From NCBI GenBank assembly GCA_947044365.1, contig OX345638.1:1598201-1662200 (forward strand): DNA of 64,000 nucleotides, read 5' to 3'. The position numbers and the translations under genes are program-made. Below are positions 38,301 to 50,695 of this stretch, piece after piece. Under the pieces are notes generated by a model. The model worked only from the letters and a program-made list of their open reading frames with translations. It made no database searches and was not told the DNA's origin. This DNA comes from Petrosia ficiformis. Its lineage: Eukaryota > Porifera > Demospongiae > Haplosclerida > Petrosiidae. Position 1 is the stretch's first letter; each line of letters opens with the position of its first letter.

Positions 38301-41300
38301 ATGGTATGTACATGTACAGTACATGTACATGTTTACATGTATGTACATATGTATGTATGTATGTAACATATGTAATGCATGTATGCATGTATGTATGTAA
38401 CATGTATGTATGTAATAATATACACATGTACGTAAGTGCACTTTGTACCTGTTTAGCTGTGACAACTTTCTTTAGTTCCCTCTGTGTGCTATCAATATAT
38501 AAATTAAGCTCATCTGAGGAAATGTATATACACCAACTAAAGTATGTAGTACACACATACGTACATGTAAAATCTTTATATACAATATGTAAAATGTACA
38601 TTTACATATCCATACGTACATGTACATATATACATACATACATGTACATGCATTACATACATATATACACATACATACATACATGTGCATACATAACACA
38701 TACATATATATTAATACATACATACATACATACATACATACATACGTACATACATACATATACACATGCATACATACACACATAATTATATACATACATG
38801 TACATATACATGTGTACATGTACATACACATACATGTGCATACACATACGTACATGTACATGTATATACATGTATTACCAACATAAAATGCTAACCAATC
38901 TTTCCAACAAGAATATTCTTTTCTTTACATCCTGTTTCAACTTGTCTTGCAACTTTACGTAGATCATCCTGCAAGCTTTTTAACTGAGCTCTCAGTACCT
39001 GCTCAGAATGGTGCTGCTCTTCCCAATGAGCATCTAGCTCCTATAGGAGATGAGAAGATGAGAAGATGAGAAGATGAAGGATATTGAACAATCTACTTGT
39101 ACTTATTATTACAATTAAATATTAATATTACTAACAGTCACTTGTACTTATTATTACAATTAAATATTAATATTACTAACAGTCACTCAGAAGATACATG
39201 TCATTGTTTCCCCCAATAGGTGGTAACATGGTGCTCCCCCACCCTTTAGTATTGCTCCTCCACCCGTTAATTTTAATGCTGCAAAACACTGTTTTATAAC
39301 ATGGATTGAACATTATTGACCAAACATCATGTATCCACTGATGCACTCCTCCACCCTTAACATTTATCCAGGGGGGAAACACTGTAATATAATAATTATA
39401 AGTGCATGTACGTAACTAGTATGTACATATACATGTACATGTATATATACATGTATATCCATGTACTTCAAAAATTAAGTCATAAGGGGACTTCAACTGG
39501 TAACCTTCATTTACATTTGTTCCATCTATCTGTTTATTTGTTTGTCCATCACTCTGCTTGTCTGTCTGTCTGTCCATTCATCACGTCACCTATATATCTA
39601 CATGTACATGTATTTGTCCATCCATTCAATGAGTGCTTTATTCATTTAATCATTCATTGATTCATTCATTCAAACATGGATTGATTGATGCATACATACA
39701 TTGATCAATTCATGTATCAACTGATTCATTAATTGATTGATTGACTGATCAATTGATTCCTTCATTGATTCATCCATCGATTCATTCATCCATTCAATTA
39801 TTCATTGATGCATTCATTCATCCATTGATTCATCCATCGATTCATTGATTCATTCATCTATTCAATTATTCATTGATGCATTCATTCATCCATTGATTCA
39901 TCCATTCATTTGATCATTCGTTGATCCATTAATTCATTCATTGATTCATCCATCGATTCATCGATTCATCCATCCATTTGATCATTCATTGATGCATTCA
40001 TTCATCCATTGATTCATCCATTGATTCATTGATTCATTCATCCATTGATTAATGAATAATTAATTGACTGATTCATCAATTCATTCATTCATTATGATTC
40101 ATTCATCCATCTATCTATTCATAAATAACTTTACCTTGATTTTATTGTAAAGGTGAGTCGTTTCCTCTTCAGTCCTTTCTCCCTCAAGTCTCTTCAGTTT
40201 ATGTTCTAGCTGTTGTAACTGGAAATCCTGAGTGTAGAGTAGTTCTTGTTGCTTCAATGCTTCTTCGTCAACTTTATACTGCTTGGATCGGAGGTTGCGC
40301 AATGTTACTCTGCTACCCTAGAAACAAAAATTTACACATAAAAATAATATTATTAGAATATTTATAATTACTAACATACATGCACATGTACATGTACAGT
40401 ACTACAATTTATGAATAAAATTAAATGTGTGACCCAATTAGTGAAAGCCACATTTGCGGCACATAAAATTTTGAACAAATAGCCAAATTTATTTACAGTT
40501 ATACATACATTGTATTTTGCATACATGTACATGTACATGTACATGTATATACCTCATCAAAAATTCAATTGCATAATGTGTATTATTTAAACCATGGCTA
40601 GTTGGTAATTGGTATACTGTAAATGCTGAATATACATGTACCACATGATATAGAGGAAAGTTGATTAGGAGAAACCCTCCTAACGGTGTTATATTAGCAT
40701 TGAAGTCCACACCACACATGTTGCTTTGTGTGGATATCACTTCAGCTTCTGGTTATATTCACATAAACCTCTTCCTGGTATATCTGGCCTATACACCTCC
40801 TAACCAGGGCTTTATAAAGGATTTTTTTGTTAGAGAGGGGAAAAAAATCAATCATGTGAGATACACTGCACCTGGGGGTATGGGTGTGCTCCCCCCAGGA
40901 AATTTTAAAAATTAGGCTCTCTGAGGTTGCTTCTGGTGGATTCTGGGGCCCCAGAAGGCTTTTGTAGCTGAGATATTGTTGCATGTTGAAATACATTTGG
41001 CCTGAAATCTAGTGGGAGTTATCCCCCCTTCCCTCCCCTACTGTGCTAACTAGGGTTTATATACATATCACAGCAGCACTATCATGTGTGTACTGTATAT
41101 ATATACATGCATACAATGCATCTAATATGATCCAAACCTGTATCTCTGCTTCCATGTTTTGCTGTGACTTCTTAAAATCATGCACCTCTTGAGCTTTCTT
41201 AAATTGTTTTTCTCTCAGAGTGGAGAGTTCTTTCTCTAACAATACAACCTTCCCTTCCTCCTCAGCCAACAGTTGATCCATTTGATGAGCTCTTTCCTCT

Positions 41301-44300
41301 GCATTCAATGTCTTTAGTGTTGATTTCTTCAGTTCCTGTTGCATAATCTCTCGTTGATGTCTTACAGTTTCAAGCCTTTACACACAAACAAAATATGAGT
41401 GTGTTTATATACATGTATGTGCGTGTACATGTACATTGTATGTGTGTGCATGTGTGTGTGTGTATATACATGTATATGTGTACATATGTGCATACTTGTA
41501 TGACTGTAGATGTATGTGTGTGTGTACATGTGTGAGACTGACTGCGTGTATGTACATGTATCTGTACATGTATATGTATTTGTACATATTTATGCATATA
41601 CATGTACATGTATGTGTGTATATATGTGTGAGAGATGTATGTACATGTACATGTACATGTATATGTATTTGTACATAATTATGTGCATACCACATGTACA
41701 TGTATATGTATTTGTACATAATTATGTGCATACAGGTACATGTATGTGTGTATTTACATGGTGTGTGTGTGTATAACATTTCTGACCTGTTAGTTCTGTC
41801 TTTCACATCTCTTGTAAGATGATGGTTTTGAGAACGCATGCTCTCAAGATCAGCTGCTGTTCGATCAACTGAGTATTTAAGAGTTTCCAACTGAAAAGTG
41901 AATCAAGGATGAATGAATAGATGAATGGATGAATGGATGAATGAATCAATTAACAGATTGATGAGTGGATAAATGAATGGATGGATGAATGGATGGATAA
42001 ATGAATGAATGAATGAATGAATGAATGAATGAATGAATAGATGGATGAATGAATGAATAGATGGATGGATGAATGGATGAAAGAATGAATGAATGGATGG
42101 ATGAATGAATGAATGGATGGATGGATGAATGAATGAATGAATGAATGAATGGATTGATGAGTGGATGGATTAATGAAATGAATGGATGGATGGTTTGACG
42201 AATAGATACATATGCATGTACATGTACATGTACACATAGACTATTCAATTGCAAAATGATTGAATGAATGAATTAATGAATAATGGAAGAATCAATGAAG
42301 ATATGGAGAATGAAAGTGAGTAATGGCATACTTCATCTCTCAATTGAATTCGAGATTTCTCATTTTCTTGATATTCGAGACGATGTTTCGCTGATAAACT
42401 TTCAGAGATGCTAATTCTTTTTTCCATTTCGTTATTGTTTTTCTTTTCCTGGTCTTCAAAATCCTAAAATCAGAAATATTTATTAACTAGTGATGGATGA
42501 TATCACAATAGACTAGTATATCTTGATACAAATAATTTATGTCAAGTATTGAAAAATGATTCTTGTTCTTTTACCTAGCAGCATCTTTTAAATAATTACA
42601 GTATATGTCAATAATAAAATATCACCATACAGTAACAGTAATTACCTTAGTTCTACTGTCAGTATAATACAGTAATTACTGTCTCATTACTGTGGTGTTA
42701 AATTGACAAATACACCAATTACTGTTAAAACTACTGTTGAACTACTGTAGTGTGATAATGAAACTACTGAGTAATTACTATACTGTATGGTGACTTTTTA
42801 TTGACATATACTGTAGATATCATTTTCAAGATGTTTCATTGGACAATCTGATTCTATTTATCAATGGACTTCAATTAAAGATCAGAAGCAATACTTCTAA
42901 AGCCAATGTATGAGCACTTATTAATTCAATATAATAGAAATACATTTGTACATGTACATACACTTTTAAAAGTATGGATGACTAAATAAATAAATGGATG
43001 AATGGATGGAATGGTGAACGATGGTAATATTTTGAATGGATGAATGACCTATGACGGATGAGAACGATCCATCCGTCTGTCTGTCCGTCAGTCTGTCTGT
43101 TCGTCCGTCCATCCACCCATCCGTCCGTCCATCCATCAGTCCGTCCATCCATCCATCTATCCATCCATCCATCCATCCATCCATCCATCCATCCATCCAT
43201 CCATCCAACCACCCACCCATCCATCCATCCATCCACCCATCCACCCACCCATCCACCCATCCACCCATCCATCCATCCATCCCCTCTTCCTCTCTCTCTC
43301 TCTCTCTCTCAATTCTTTCTCGATACATGTAACATCATCATACCTGCTTTTCTCTTATCAAATCTTCCAGTATTTTAATTTCGGCTTTCAGTTGAGCTAA
43401 CTCCTATTATAAAGAAATGCATATGGTATGTTGTCACGATAAAATTAGTTCAATTCAATTCAATATACATGTTTCTACGATAATTATCCCATGATAACAA
43501 GAATACATGTTTACAACTCAAGTGGCTGTACATGTATGTCATGTGATGTTCATGTGATTAACTTACAGTGGCAGTACGATCCATATCTAAGTCTCTCCTT
43601 TTCATCTGTTGAATAATTTTTTCCCATTGCAAAATAAGTTGTTGTCGTTCTTCATGTGTTTGTCTAAAAGCATCCGCTGTTTTATCTAACTCAATCTACA
43701 TGTGTATGCATATGTATACATGTATATGTACATGTACATGTATAATACATGTATATGAAGGTACATGTATATTATGTATATGAATGTACATGCACAGTAT
43801 GTGTGTACAAGTACATGTGTATATACAACTATACATACATATATGTTACAATGTGTATCCATCCACATGTACTGTGTATATACATTATGTATGTGTTACA
43901 TGTACATATGTATAAGTACATGTACATGTATGTGTGTGAGTATGCTATATGCATGCACATACATGTATGTATGTAAGTATATACTGTACGTACATACATG
44001 TACCCACATGTATTTACATGTACATATGTATGTATGTACTGTATGTATGTATGTATGTACATGTATGTATGTATGTATGTATGTATGTATGTATGTATGT
44101 ATGTATGTATGTATGTACATATGTATGTATGTATGTATATATGTATGTATGTATGTATGTATACAACCTGTATATGTATGTATGTATGTATATACACTGT
44201 ATGTATGTATGTATGTATGTATGTATGTATGTATGTATGTATAGTGTACGTAAGTACATGTATACATGTATAAAACTCAACCTGGGCAGTAAGAGTTTTG

Positions 44301-47300
44301 GTAGTTTCACAATTTAAAGAACGTTTCTTTTGAACAAAAATCTCATTAAGTTGTTCCAACTTAAGAGTCAGCTCCTGTAATCAATGAATACAATTAATAG
44401 TTTAATAATAATTATCGTTCTATTAATTGTGCTGTTTACCTTAATCTTGCTCTCATCTGCTCTTGCATATTTGGAGATAGTGAGAGCGTCTTCATCACGT
44501 CTGGCTGATTCCTCAAGCCACGCCTCTAGTGCCTACAGAGTACATGTACATGTACACATATACACTCCATACACATACACACTGTATACATAAACGTACA
44601 GTTACAGTGTACATGTACATTGTATGTGTACATTGTACATCATACATGTACATGTACATGTACATTACTTGTACGTATACACAAATGTACATGTATGTCT
44701 ACAAACACACTGTACACATACATGTACATGTACATTTATATATGTGTAGTATTGTGTACATGATATGCATGTTGTACACATACATGTTTATGTACACAAA
44801 CATGTCAATCAATCAATATCAAAAATATCAAGGGCATGATTCACTCCAAAGCATAATACAACTACATGTACATGTATGACTACATACATGTAATACATAC
44901 ATGTACCTCTTTAACTGATAATATTATTACAATTTGAACTTTGCTAAAAATTTTATAATACATTTTTCTTCTAAAAAAAAAAGGCTCAGACAACATCTGT
45001 AAATTGTCATTCAATTATCTATTGTTAGTTTTGTGTTCACTAGATCAATAATTAGTTAGTCTAAAGAAATGTAATGCACACATTGATTCGTTCCAAAGCT
45101 TTTTTCATCCGTCAGGAAATTCAGTATCTGATCATGAGAAGCTTAATAGTAGACACTAAATTCTAATGAATGTGGCTGAAAGAGGAAAGTAAAAAATGCT
45201 GGTGGTCACTGGGAATAGACAGGGCCGCTGACTTCAGCCACCAGTGTTCTCACCACTAAGTTACAACAACCAGACAGCCATCAGCACTTCACAATCCTAT
45301 ATATACTGCACGAGTGGTACTGATTGCTTCAGTTGCACACCAGGTATTAATAATAGCAGATACGACATTTCATTGACTTACTGTACAAAATAGTGGAATA
45401 GTGAATGATTGAATGTTAAGCATTTGATAAAAATTATTTTTATGGTCCCGTAGGGCCATTCCCTATGATTGCTTTCCCACGGGTTCGAACTATATATATA
45501 TATATATGTGTTTGTGTCACTTGCGCGAATATGCGTTGTATACGTAGTTAAGGAAGTTACATCATTCCCGGGGGCTCTGTCAATTAATGGGCGTGGCGCG
45601 TAAAAGAACGCGCGCTTAATCTCTACAGACCAGCAGAAAGAAAGCTGTGTAGCTTACGTACATGTAGAAACTGGAACTAATAGCTAGCTATTCTACCTGA
45701 AATATATTTCTAAAGTTCTACAATGTTCTTTAAAAGGTAAACAGAGTAGATAATCGAAATGATAACTATAATAGGCTGATGTATTTCAGGCATCATAAAG
45801 TCAGCCATGATTACTGAATGATGGACACCACAAAGCAGTCATAGGGATACTTTTTTCCCTATATATCTTGTTTAGGAAAGTATCCCTTTTTCAAAATTAG
45901 GTCACGTGTAATTATAGACATTCTTTAACTTGTTAATCCTAATACACGTACCTGTTGATCCCAGTTCATTTTTGCTCTCAAGTCTTCAGATTTCTTGTTA
46001 GTTCTGTAAATGCTATTCTCGTACGAGTTCATTCTTTCCTTCAGTTCATCTTTGTATAGTTTAAGTCTGTTCAGCTCATTTCTTAGTCTACCATCCTCTC
46101 GTTCAGCTTCATATTATGGGAAATAAAAAATATATAATAAACAAATGACACACAAACACATACATATACTTGTACATATACACAAAGATGTACATACATG
46201 TATGTGTACATATACACATACACAAATCCACAGGTACACATGCATACACAGTCACACACAGTCACACACATATACTTGTACATATACACAAAGATGTACA
46301 TACATGTATATGTACATATACACATACACAAACCCATAGGTACACATGCATACACAGTCATATACATACACACATATACTTGTACATACATGTACATGTA
46401 CACACATATGCCACATGTACATGTACATGCACTATACACATGTACATATAGTACATAATCATACCATATGTACTACACACATATACAACTAACTTACCCA
46501 TCTGAGTCAAGTGTTTCTCCGTTAGTACATCATTCTTTCTTGCTTCATATAAAGCCTAGTTGGATATAATATATGTATATATGTATAATGTGTATATACA
46601 AATGAATATAATGAGTACAATTTCAGATACACATATCATAATTGCTAGTGTCTCGTGGGCCAGCAAGGGAGGAAACATTTGGGGAACAATTTGGGGGACC
46701 TGTTATTGATCCAGTTTGGCTTTGCACAGAATCGTGCAGACCAATCAAATTCATTGGATCATCTGGGTTGATTATCACACAATGTAGTAACAAAGTGTTT
46801 GTTTTGTCAACTTTCTGTGACAAAAGGTTATTGAATATTCACATTATGTTGACCTCAAAAAAATGTTCATAACTTTAGTTTGGAATGACTAACAATCTCT
46901 TTACCTTCACCATGTCACATTTTACTATTATTTCATTATTGAGTTACAGTATAATCATGTATTAACCTTATGACATTAAACTATACACTATAGTACATAT
47001 AGGTTATCCTAATTTTGAGGTCATCATGAGTAGGAACAGACTTTACTGAAGAATTATTTAGATGTATTGTTTTCTCCAACTGAATAAAAATAGAATCCGA
47101 AGTATTTAAAATTAGGAAGTTTATGCTATTAAGAAAATTAACCACACACATGCAAAATTACTATTAGCCACGTAAATGAATCATTTGTTACATTCTTCAC
47201 TCTACGGTTAAAGTTTACCCTGAGGGCACTGACACGAACTCATATATCATCGATGACCTTCAGAAATTTGATAAGTAATTCAACCATAAAATGTATAAAC

Positions 47301-47855
47301 ATATCCTTTAGCAGTACATGTACATGTAGTTTTATAATACACTTAAGCTTGCACATTGTAAACGTGATGTTGAAGTTCATCCCATTTCCTTGTGTTCCCA
47401 CTAGTCTGGTGAATCAATCTCTCCCCTTTTTGACAATTGGACAGTGGCCAATTATCAAAAGGGGGATAGATTGGTTCACCAGACTATGATTCTTCCTTGA
47501 TGTAGTTTTCAAATTTAAAATAATATTCAAAATTTTAAGATTGTGTCGGGCCCCTCGGTTTCCTCAGACATTCCCTCCAAGGGGAATGCCTGGCCTGTGA
47601 GACTATGTATTAGTGAGGATATTGTTTTATTTATGTGATATATAATTAGTTATTAACCTGAGTAAGATTTAGCTCTTGTTGAACATTCTTTAGATGATCT
47701 TGTATCACTTGAATGCGATCATTGTGTTCATTGATGTCATGAGTAATTTTTTCAGCTTCCTGTTGCTTCTGGTGAACTTCTTGCTCCAATTTCTTATTGG
47801 CTTCGCTAGAAATAGGAAGAGATACGTTCTCTAAGTCAATTTCTGAAGCCATCAT
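30893..47855 (-). CDS. CCDC39: CCDC39, axonemal 96-nm ruler coiled-coil protein
   Basis: Proposed 25 exons, 2928 nt, 975 aa (human protein 941 aa). Exons: 47855-47658, 46555-46498, 46106-45952, 44532-44440, 44374-44282, 43695-43567, 43403-43344, 42463-42332, 41890-41787, 41375-41138, 40317-40135, 39040-38896, 38513-38449, 38021-37978, 37540-37468, 37161-37070, 36798-36675, 35890-35731, 35516-35410, 34781-34710, 34474-34406, 33984-33922, 32701-32585, 31930-31830, 31145-30893. Marker stretches recalled from animal CCDC39 include [44 protein letters not shown] and [19 protein letters not shown]. The protein is coiled coil nearly throughout and ends in a Ser/Pro/Thr-rich tail, as in vertebrates. 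With CCDC40 it sets the 96-nm axonemal repeat and places inner dynein arms and the nexin-dynein complex. All splice phases close. The neighbour DNAH2 is an inner-arm dynein. Confidence 0.95.
31250..31815. repeat. (ATGT)n / TGTACATG microsatellite, CCDC39 last-but-one intron
   Basis: Over 550 bp of CATA/TGTACATA tetranucleotides. Open frames in both strands here are repeat artefacts of Met-Tyr-Val-Cys or Ile-His-Thr-Tyr type. Confidence 0.95.
32800..33060. repeat. Short degenerate repeats around ATGGCTTAGAAA
   Basis: AATGGCTTAGAAAATTCATA and related words with CAGCCA recur about six times in a CCDC39 intron. No coding signal. Confidence 0.6.
33297..33515. mobile_element. MITE family A, copy 1
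   Basis: About 220 bp with ends GGTTTTGATA and TATCAAAAACACT. The interior, with GGGCCAATGGTG and GAGCCAATTAACAAA, is shared with 35153-35374 (same orientation) and 62652-62858 (opposite orientation). Confidence 0.7.
33795..33890. repeat. (ATGT)n microsatellite
   Basis: Nearly pure TATG tetranucleotide in a CCDC39 intron, adjacent to exon 33984-33922. Confidence 0.9.
34790..35110. repeat. (GGAT)n / (GAAT)n repeats
   Basis: Imperfect ATGGATGGATGA-type tetranucleotides in a CCDC39 intron. Confidence 0.9.
35153..35374. mobile_element. MITE family A, copy 2
   Basis: Ends GAGTTTTTGATAAG and GCTTATCAAAAACACT form the terminal inverted repeat. The body matches 33297-33515 closely and lies in an intron of CCDC39. 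Confidence 0.75.
36009..36640. repeat. 68-bp minisatellite, about 9 copies
   Basis: Unit contains TATGTACTATAGTGTATAGT and CATAAGGTTAATACATGATT. One unit is shortened. Single related copies occur at 46950-47005 (inverted), 54845-54920 and 56750-56815, so the unit derives from a dispersed element. Located in the intron between CCDC39 exons 36798-36675 and 35890-35731. Confidence 0.92.
37200..37455. repeat. (GT)n / (TATG)n microsatellite
   Basis: TGTG and TATG runs in the small intron between exons 37540-37468 and 37161-37070; nearly the whole intron is repeat. Confidence 0.9.
37740..38880. repeat. TGTACATG-rich and (CATA)n introns of CCDC39
   Basis: Introns around exons 38021-37978 and 38513-38449 consist largely of TATG/CATA tetranucleotides and TGTACATG palindromes, including partial direct repeats of a CTGGATCTGATACTTAATTG sequence at 38167 and 38252. 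Confidence 0.85.
39640..40125. repeat. (ATTC/ATCC)n repeats
   Basis: Degenerate TTCATTCATCCATTGA-type tetranucleotide array in the CCDC39 intron before exon 40317-40135 ends, about 480 bp. Confidence 0.9.
41400..41780. repeat. TGTATG/TACATG microsatellite
   Basis: Mixed (TG)n and TACATGTA repeats filling the intron between CCDC39 exons 41890-41787 and 41375-41138. Confidence 0.88.
41905..42300. repeat. (GAAT)n / (GGAT)n microsatellite
   Basis: About 390 bp of ATGAATGGATGA-type repeats in the intron downstream of exon 42463-42332. Confidence 0.92.
42597..42815. mobile_element. MITE with about 36-bp TIRs
   Basis: TACAGTATATGTCAATAA...ATATCACCATACAGTA on the left and its inverted form TACTGTATGGTGAC...TTATTGACATATACTGTA on the right. 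The interior is short AT-rich sequence with ACTACTGT words. No coding capacity; lies in a CCDC39 intron. Confidence 0.78.
42980..43315. repeat. (GGAT)n / (CATC)n microsatellite with (TC)n end
   Basis: Long CATC tetranucleotide array with CCGT and ACCC variants, ending in CTCTCT. Frames read as Asp-Gly-Trp-Met or Ser-Ile-His-Pro repeats and are artefacts. Confidence 0.93.
43700..44275. repeat. (TATG)n / TGTACATG microsatellite
   Basis: Fills the intron between CCDC39 exons 44374-44282 and 43695-43567. Confidence 0.93.
45177..45346 (-). mobile_element. tRNA-derived SINE, second copy
   Basis: Diverged copy of 27023-27190; the same order of A-box-like, B-box-like and 3' sequence, ending ACACCAGG. 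Several changes in the box motifs suggest it is inactive. Lies in a CCDC39 intron. Confidence 0.65.
45440..45690. other. GC- and CpG-richer island in a CCDC39 intron
   Basis: Holds GGCGTGGCGCG, GAACGCGCGC and GGGTTCGAAC, with a (TA)n run between. The composition differs clearly from the surrounding AT-rich intron. It could be an inserted element or an internal promoter; nothing decides. Confidence 0.4.
46140..46450. repeat. Duplicated CA/TA-rich block
   Basis: Two to three copies of a roughly 118-bp block containing ACTTGTACATATACACAAAG in the intron between CCDC39 exons 46555-46498 and 46106-45952. Confidence 0.85.
46846..47035. repeat. Dispersed element, inverted relative to 54815-55075
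   Basis: Starts near GACCTCAAAAAAATGTTCAT and ends near AATTTTGAGGTCATCA. The interior includes CATGTATTAACCTTATGACA, the same sequence that forms the 68-bp minisatellite. Lies in the first CCDC39 intron. Confidence 0.65.
47402..47486. repeat. 85-bp near-perfect hairpin
   Basis: Arms of about 38 bp, AGTCTGGTGAATCAATCT and its near-inverse, enclose only seven bases. In the first CCDC39 intron. Probably a fold-back element; it would form a strong RNA hairpin. Confidence 0.85.
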
Positions 47856-47890
47856 TTTGGTAGAAAAGATCAGTTTGCTTATAGTTTTTT

Positions 47891-47904
47891 GTTGTTATGG
47901 TAAC
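47891..47904. promoter_or_regulatory. X-box 1 (RFX site)
   Basis: GTTGTTATGGTAAC, an imperfect palindrome of the RFX X-box class (half-sites spaced by AT), 36 bp upstream of the CCDC39 ATG. RFX factors drive ciliary genes in animals. Binding is inferred. Confidence 0.7.
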
Positions 47905-47909
47905 TAATT

Positions 47910-47923
47910 GTTACTATGGTAAC
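47910..47923. promoter_or_regulatory. X-box 2 (RFX site)
   Basis: GTTACTATGGTAAC, 5 bp from the first X-box. The second half-site GGTAAC is identical in both. Paired X-boxes would reinforce RFX control of CCDC39. Confidence 0.68.
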
Positions 47924-48187
47924 TAATAAGTTATTAAAATTAGTTATTAAAATTATGCGAGATGTTTATAAAAACCTAAAAGTGCAAGGAATCGTTGCCA
48001 AAGTGGATTATAATCACAATCTAATCAGCTTCGTTGTTTGCAGTCTTTGATTCAGTACAAGTAAACATTTGCTTGCAGTCAACTTCCAGTTGCAGTAGTT
48101 AAACTGATCACTGCTGTATTTCTATATATATATATTATAACTAGCTAGTCTACTAGTGTATTGTTGTAGCTACAGACACTAACAGAA

Positions 48188-50695
48188 ATGTCCGAAGAAC
48201 AGGGAGGTTGTTTCTACCAGCCCAATGGTGTGCGAAAATCTACAAAAAAGAAATACGCTGTAAAGACAACTCGAGTCCAGGCTCTACATAACGGCATGAC
48301 GCACAGGCCGTCAGTTTTAAAGGAGGGATATCTTCTCAAGCCATCATTTTTCAGATTTGTAAGTTTCTTAATTATCACAGATAGGATTACAGTTATATAT
48401 TATAGATGTGTGTATGTATTATATACTAGCTAGTGTTATATAGTAAATGTGCATTCACACTTGCAAGTTAAAGTCATATTATATATCTGCAAAAAATTTC
48501 TCAGTAATCATGTCAAGTTTCATCAATTTATTTATTTTTTTGTATAGGGAGGCAGACGGAGAAGGTGGTGTGTTTTGAGAACATATAATTCCACAGAAGC
48601 TAGTCTCGATATCTTCTTAGATGACACAAAGACTCGATATAAAGGAAGCATATGTCTTGATAAAGAAGCTGAACCGCTACTCTTTGTTAGAAGTACAGAC
48701 CACTCTACAGCTCATAAAGGAGAGTCTGCCTACATTGCTTTGAAAGTTGGCAAAAATGCATATCACTTCACGACAGATTCATTTAAAGAACTAAAAGAAT
48801 GGTGTGCTCTATTTCGACAAGTCATTGACAGTGGTAAGAGAATCAATCATGCATTCCATAATTATACTTATAATAAGTCTATAGTATTACCTTGATTCTA
48901 TAGTATTACCTTGATTTATTTGCTCTCTCTTTTTGCAGCTGGCACCTTATTTTCAGCTAAAGTTGTTGAGCCAAGTGATTTAGATGATGGTGTTGTCAAT
49001 GTACAATTTACATCTAATTACATTGCACTTATATGTCCTGTTAAGGAAATCTCCATAAAGCGTTGGAGACTTGAACACATTACGTCATTTGGACAATGTG
49101 GTGGTATGCTTACTTATGAATGCTGTCCTAGATGTTCAGCTACTTCTCGATGCTCACTGAATATCAAGCATGAAAAACCTGCTACTATATTGAGTATGAT
49201 GGAAAAGACAATTAGAGAAAATCCGAATACAAATGAAATCCACTATGAGAGAAGCATTCTTGGTGATATATATCATTGCTCACATAGTTGTAGTCCAAGA
49301 ATGTTTTCCGCTCATTCAGATACAAACTTATTTCGTTTGAACAGTAGCAGCTCAAGGAGACCACATGGAGAAGCTTCTGTCCCTCCACCAGACCTACATA
49401 GGAATGAATTCAGTTTGGGCATGTTCCAAACCAACATACTTGATAGTACTAGTAATGACTCTGGTATACCAGGAACTCCACAACCCGATGAATCACCTCG
49501 TTCATCCAGTATATTCTCACCTTATTCAAGTGGAAAACCAAGTCCAACAAAAACAAGTCCCAAAGAAAAGCTTCCTTCTCCTCCAGCATTCAGATCCCGC
49601 TGTAGCAGTGATTCAAAAACTCGACCTTTAAATGTTTATCGAGACAGCGTAACTCCAGGAAGAGACACAGATGACAGTGAAGACTCAGATACTAAAGGTA
49701 TAACTTATACCAAAATACTACACCACAAGAATGGAAACGAACCATCAATAGTATCCAGTCTACCTTCATCACCTATAATGAATGTCACTTATAGTTCAAT
49801 CAAACGTGATGCTAACAAAAAGTTTGTCCCACAGAACTACAATAGATTATCTCCAGTAGCACAATCTAAAACTCCACCGACACCACCAGAAAGAAGGGAA
49901 TCTCGTTTTCGTGATAATAGTAGCAGTCCGCCTAACGTGTTACCTAGAAACATGAGTCCATCTAAAGTTCGACATAACTTTCAGGTGCCTGTTGGCGCAG
50001 TTCCTCCACCCCCCAAAAAACTATTTCAGAAGCCGATAACGAAAACTGAAGTTGAGAGTAGCTCAAGATTTGAAATGATCCGTGACTCATCACAAGATAG
50101 AGACCATCCTATTTCTGATCTGACATTACCAGAGACACGGGGTCGTAGTGGAACTGAGATTCAACACAAAGAGCTACCCTCACACTTACCACGTGAAAGA
50201 GTTCTGTCTCATTCTGATAATCTTCGTAACACAAGCGATATTCCTCGTAATACTAATCCTCGAAAATTTAGACAGATTTCAAAAAGTACTTCAGATGAAA
50301 TAGACGAAGATATGGATGAATATGAATATGACACTTTAGAAGAATTGAAATCGATAAAGCCATTTTTCCGACTTGACGAACTGGAATATGATGAAACTGA
50401 CAATGAAGTAGGCATGGAAGTTATGTCAAATTTACTCGATTATCGTCGCCGGCCAAGACGTGACCCTTACTGTCAACCAGCAGTGATCGATAAAGTCTTA
50501 AGCAAAGTAGCATGTGACAATGTTAGAGGATATGCATATAAGATTAGTATACCTGTTGCAGGGGATGTGATATATGACGTGCCAAGAAGATTTGCACCGA
50601 TGCCCGACACTAAACGTGTAAATCCTAATGCACCTCCAAAACCTTTAAGAAAAGGTTCGGAATTTTTAACTCCAGTGGTATCCACCGAAGCTTAA
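48188..50695 (+). CDS. DOK/IRS-like docking protein (PH + PTB)
   Basis: Three exons: 48188-48358, 48548-48833, 48939-50695; 2214 nt, 737 aa. ATG after AACAGAA. Residues about 40-150 form a PH domain (VLKEGYLLKP, RWCVLRTYN, ending LKEWCALFRQVID with its conserved Trp). Residues about 155-260 form an IRS-type PTB domain (IALICPVKEISIKRWRLEHI, TSFGQCGGMLTYECCPRC). The remainder is low-complexity, with Ser/Pro-rich stretches, proline motifs (PPTPPERR, PPPPKK) and tyrosine motifs including IYDVP near the C terminus, a pYxxP-type SH2 site. DOK and IRS adaptors bind activated receptor tyrosine kinases at the membrane and recruit SH2 proteins. Domain order suits either family; I favour DOK. It is divergent from CCDC39 with a shared promoter interval. 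Confidence 0.82.

Larger units (their letters stand above)
47856..48187. promoter_or_regulatory. Divergent promoter of CCDC39 and the DOK-like gene
   Basis: Only 332 bp separate the two start codons, which point away from each other. The interval must hold both promoters and 5' UTRs. It includes two X-boxes near CCDC39 and a TA-rich stretch at 48122-48138. Confidence 0.75.

Noticed and set aside
42966..43378. Frames rich in Asp-Gly-Trp-Met or Ser-Ile-His-Pro (also 41946-42254 and 51605-51793)
   Set aside because: Translations of (GGAT)n/(CATC)n repeats, open in both strands.
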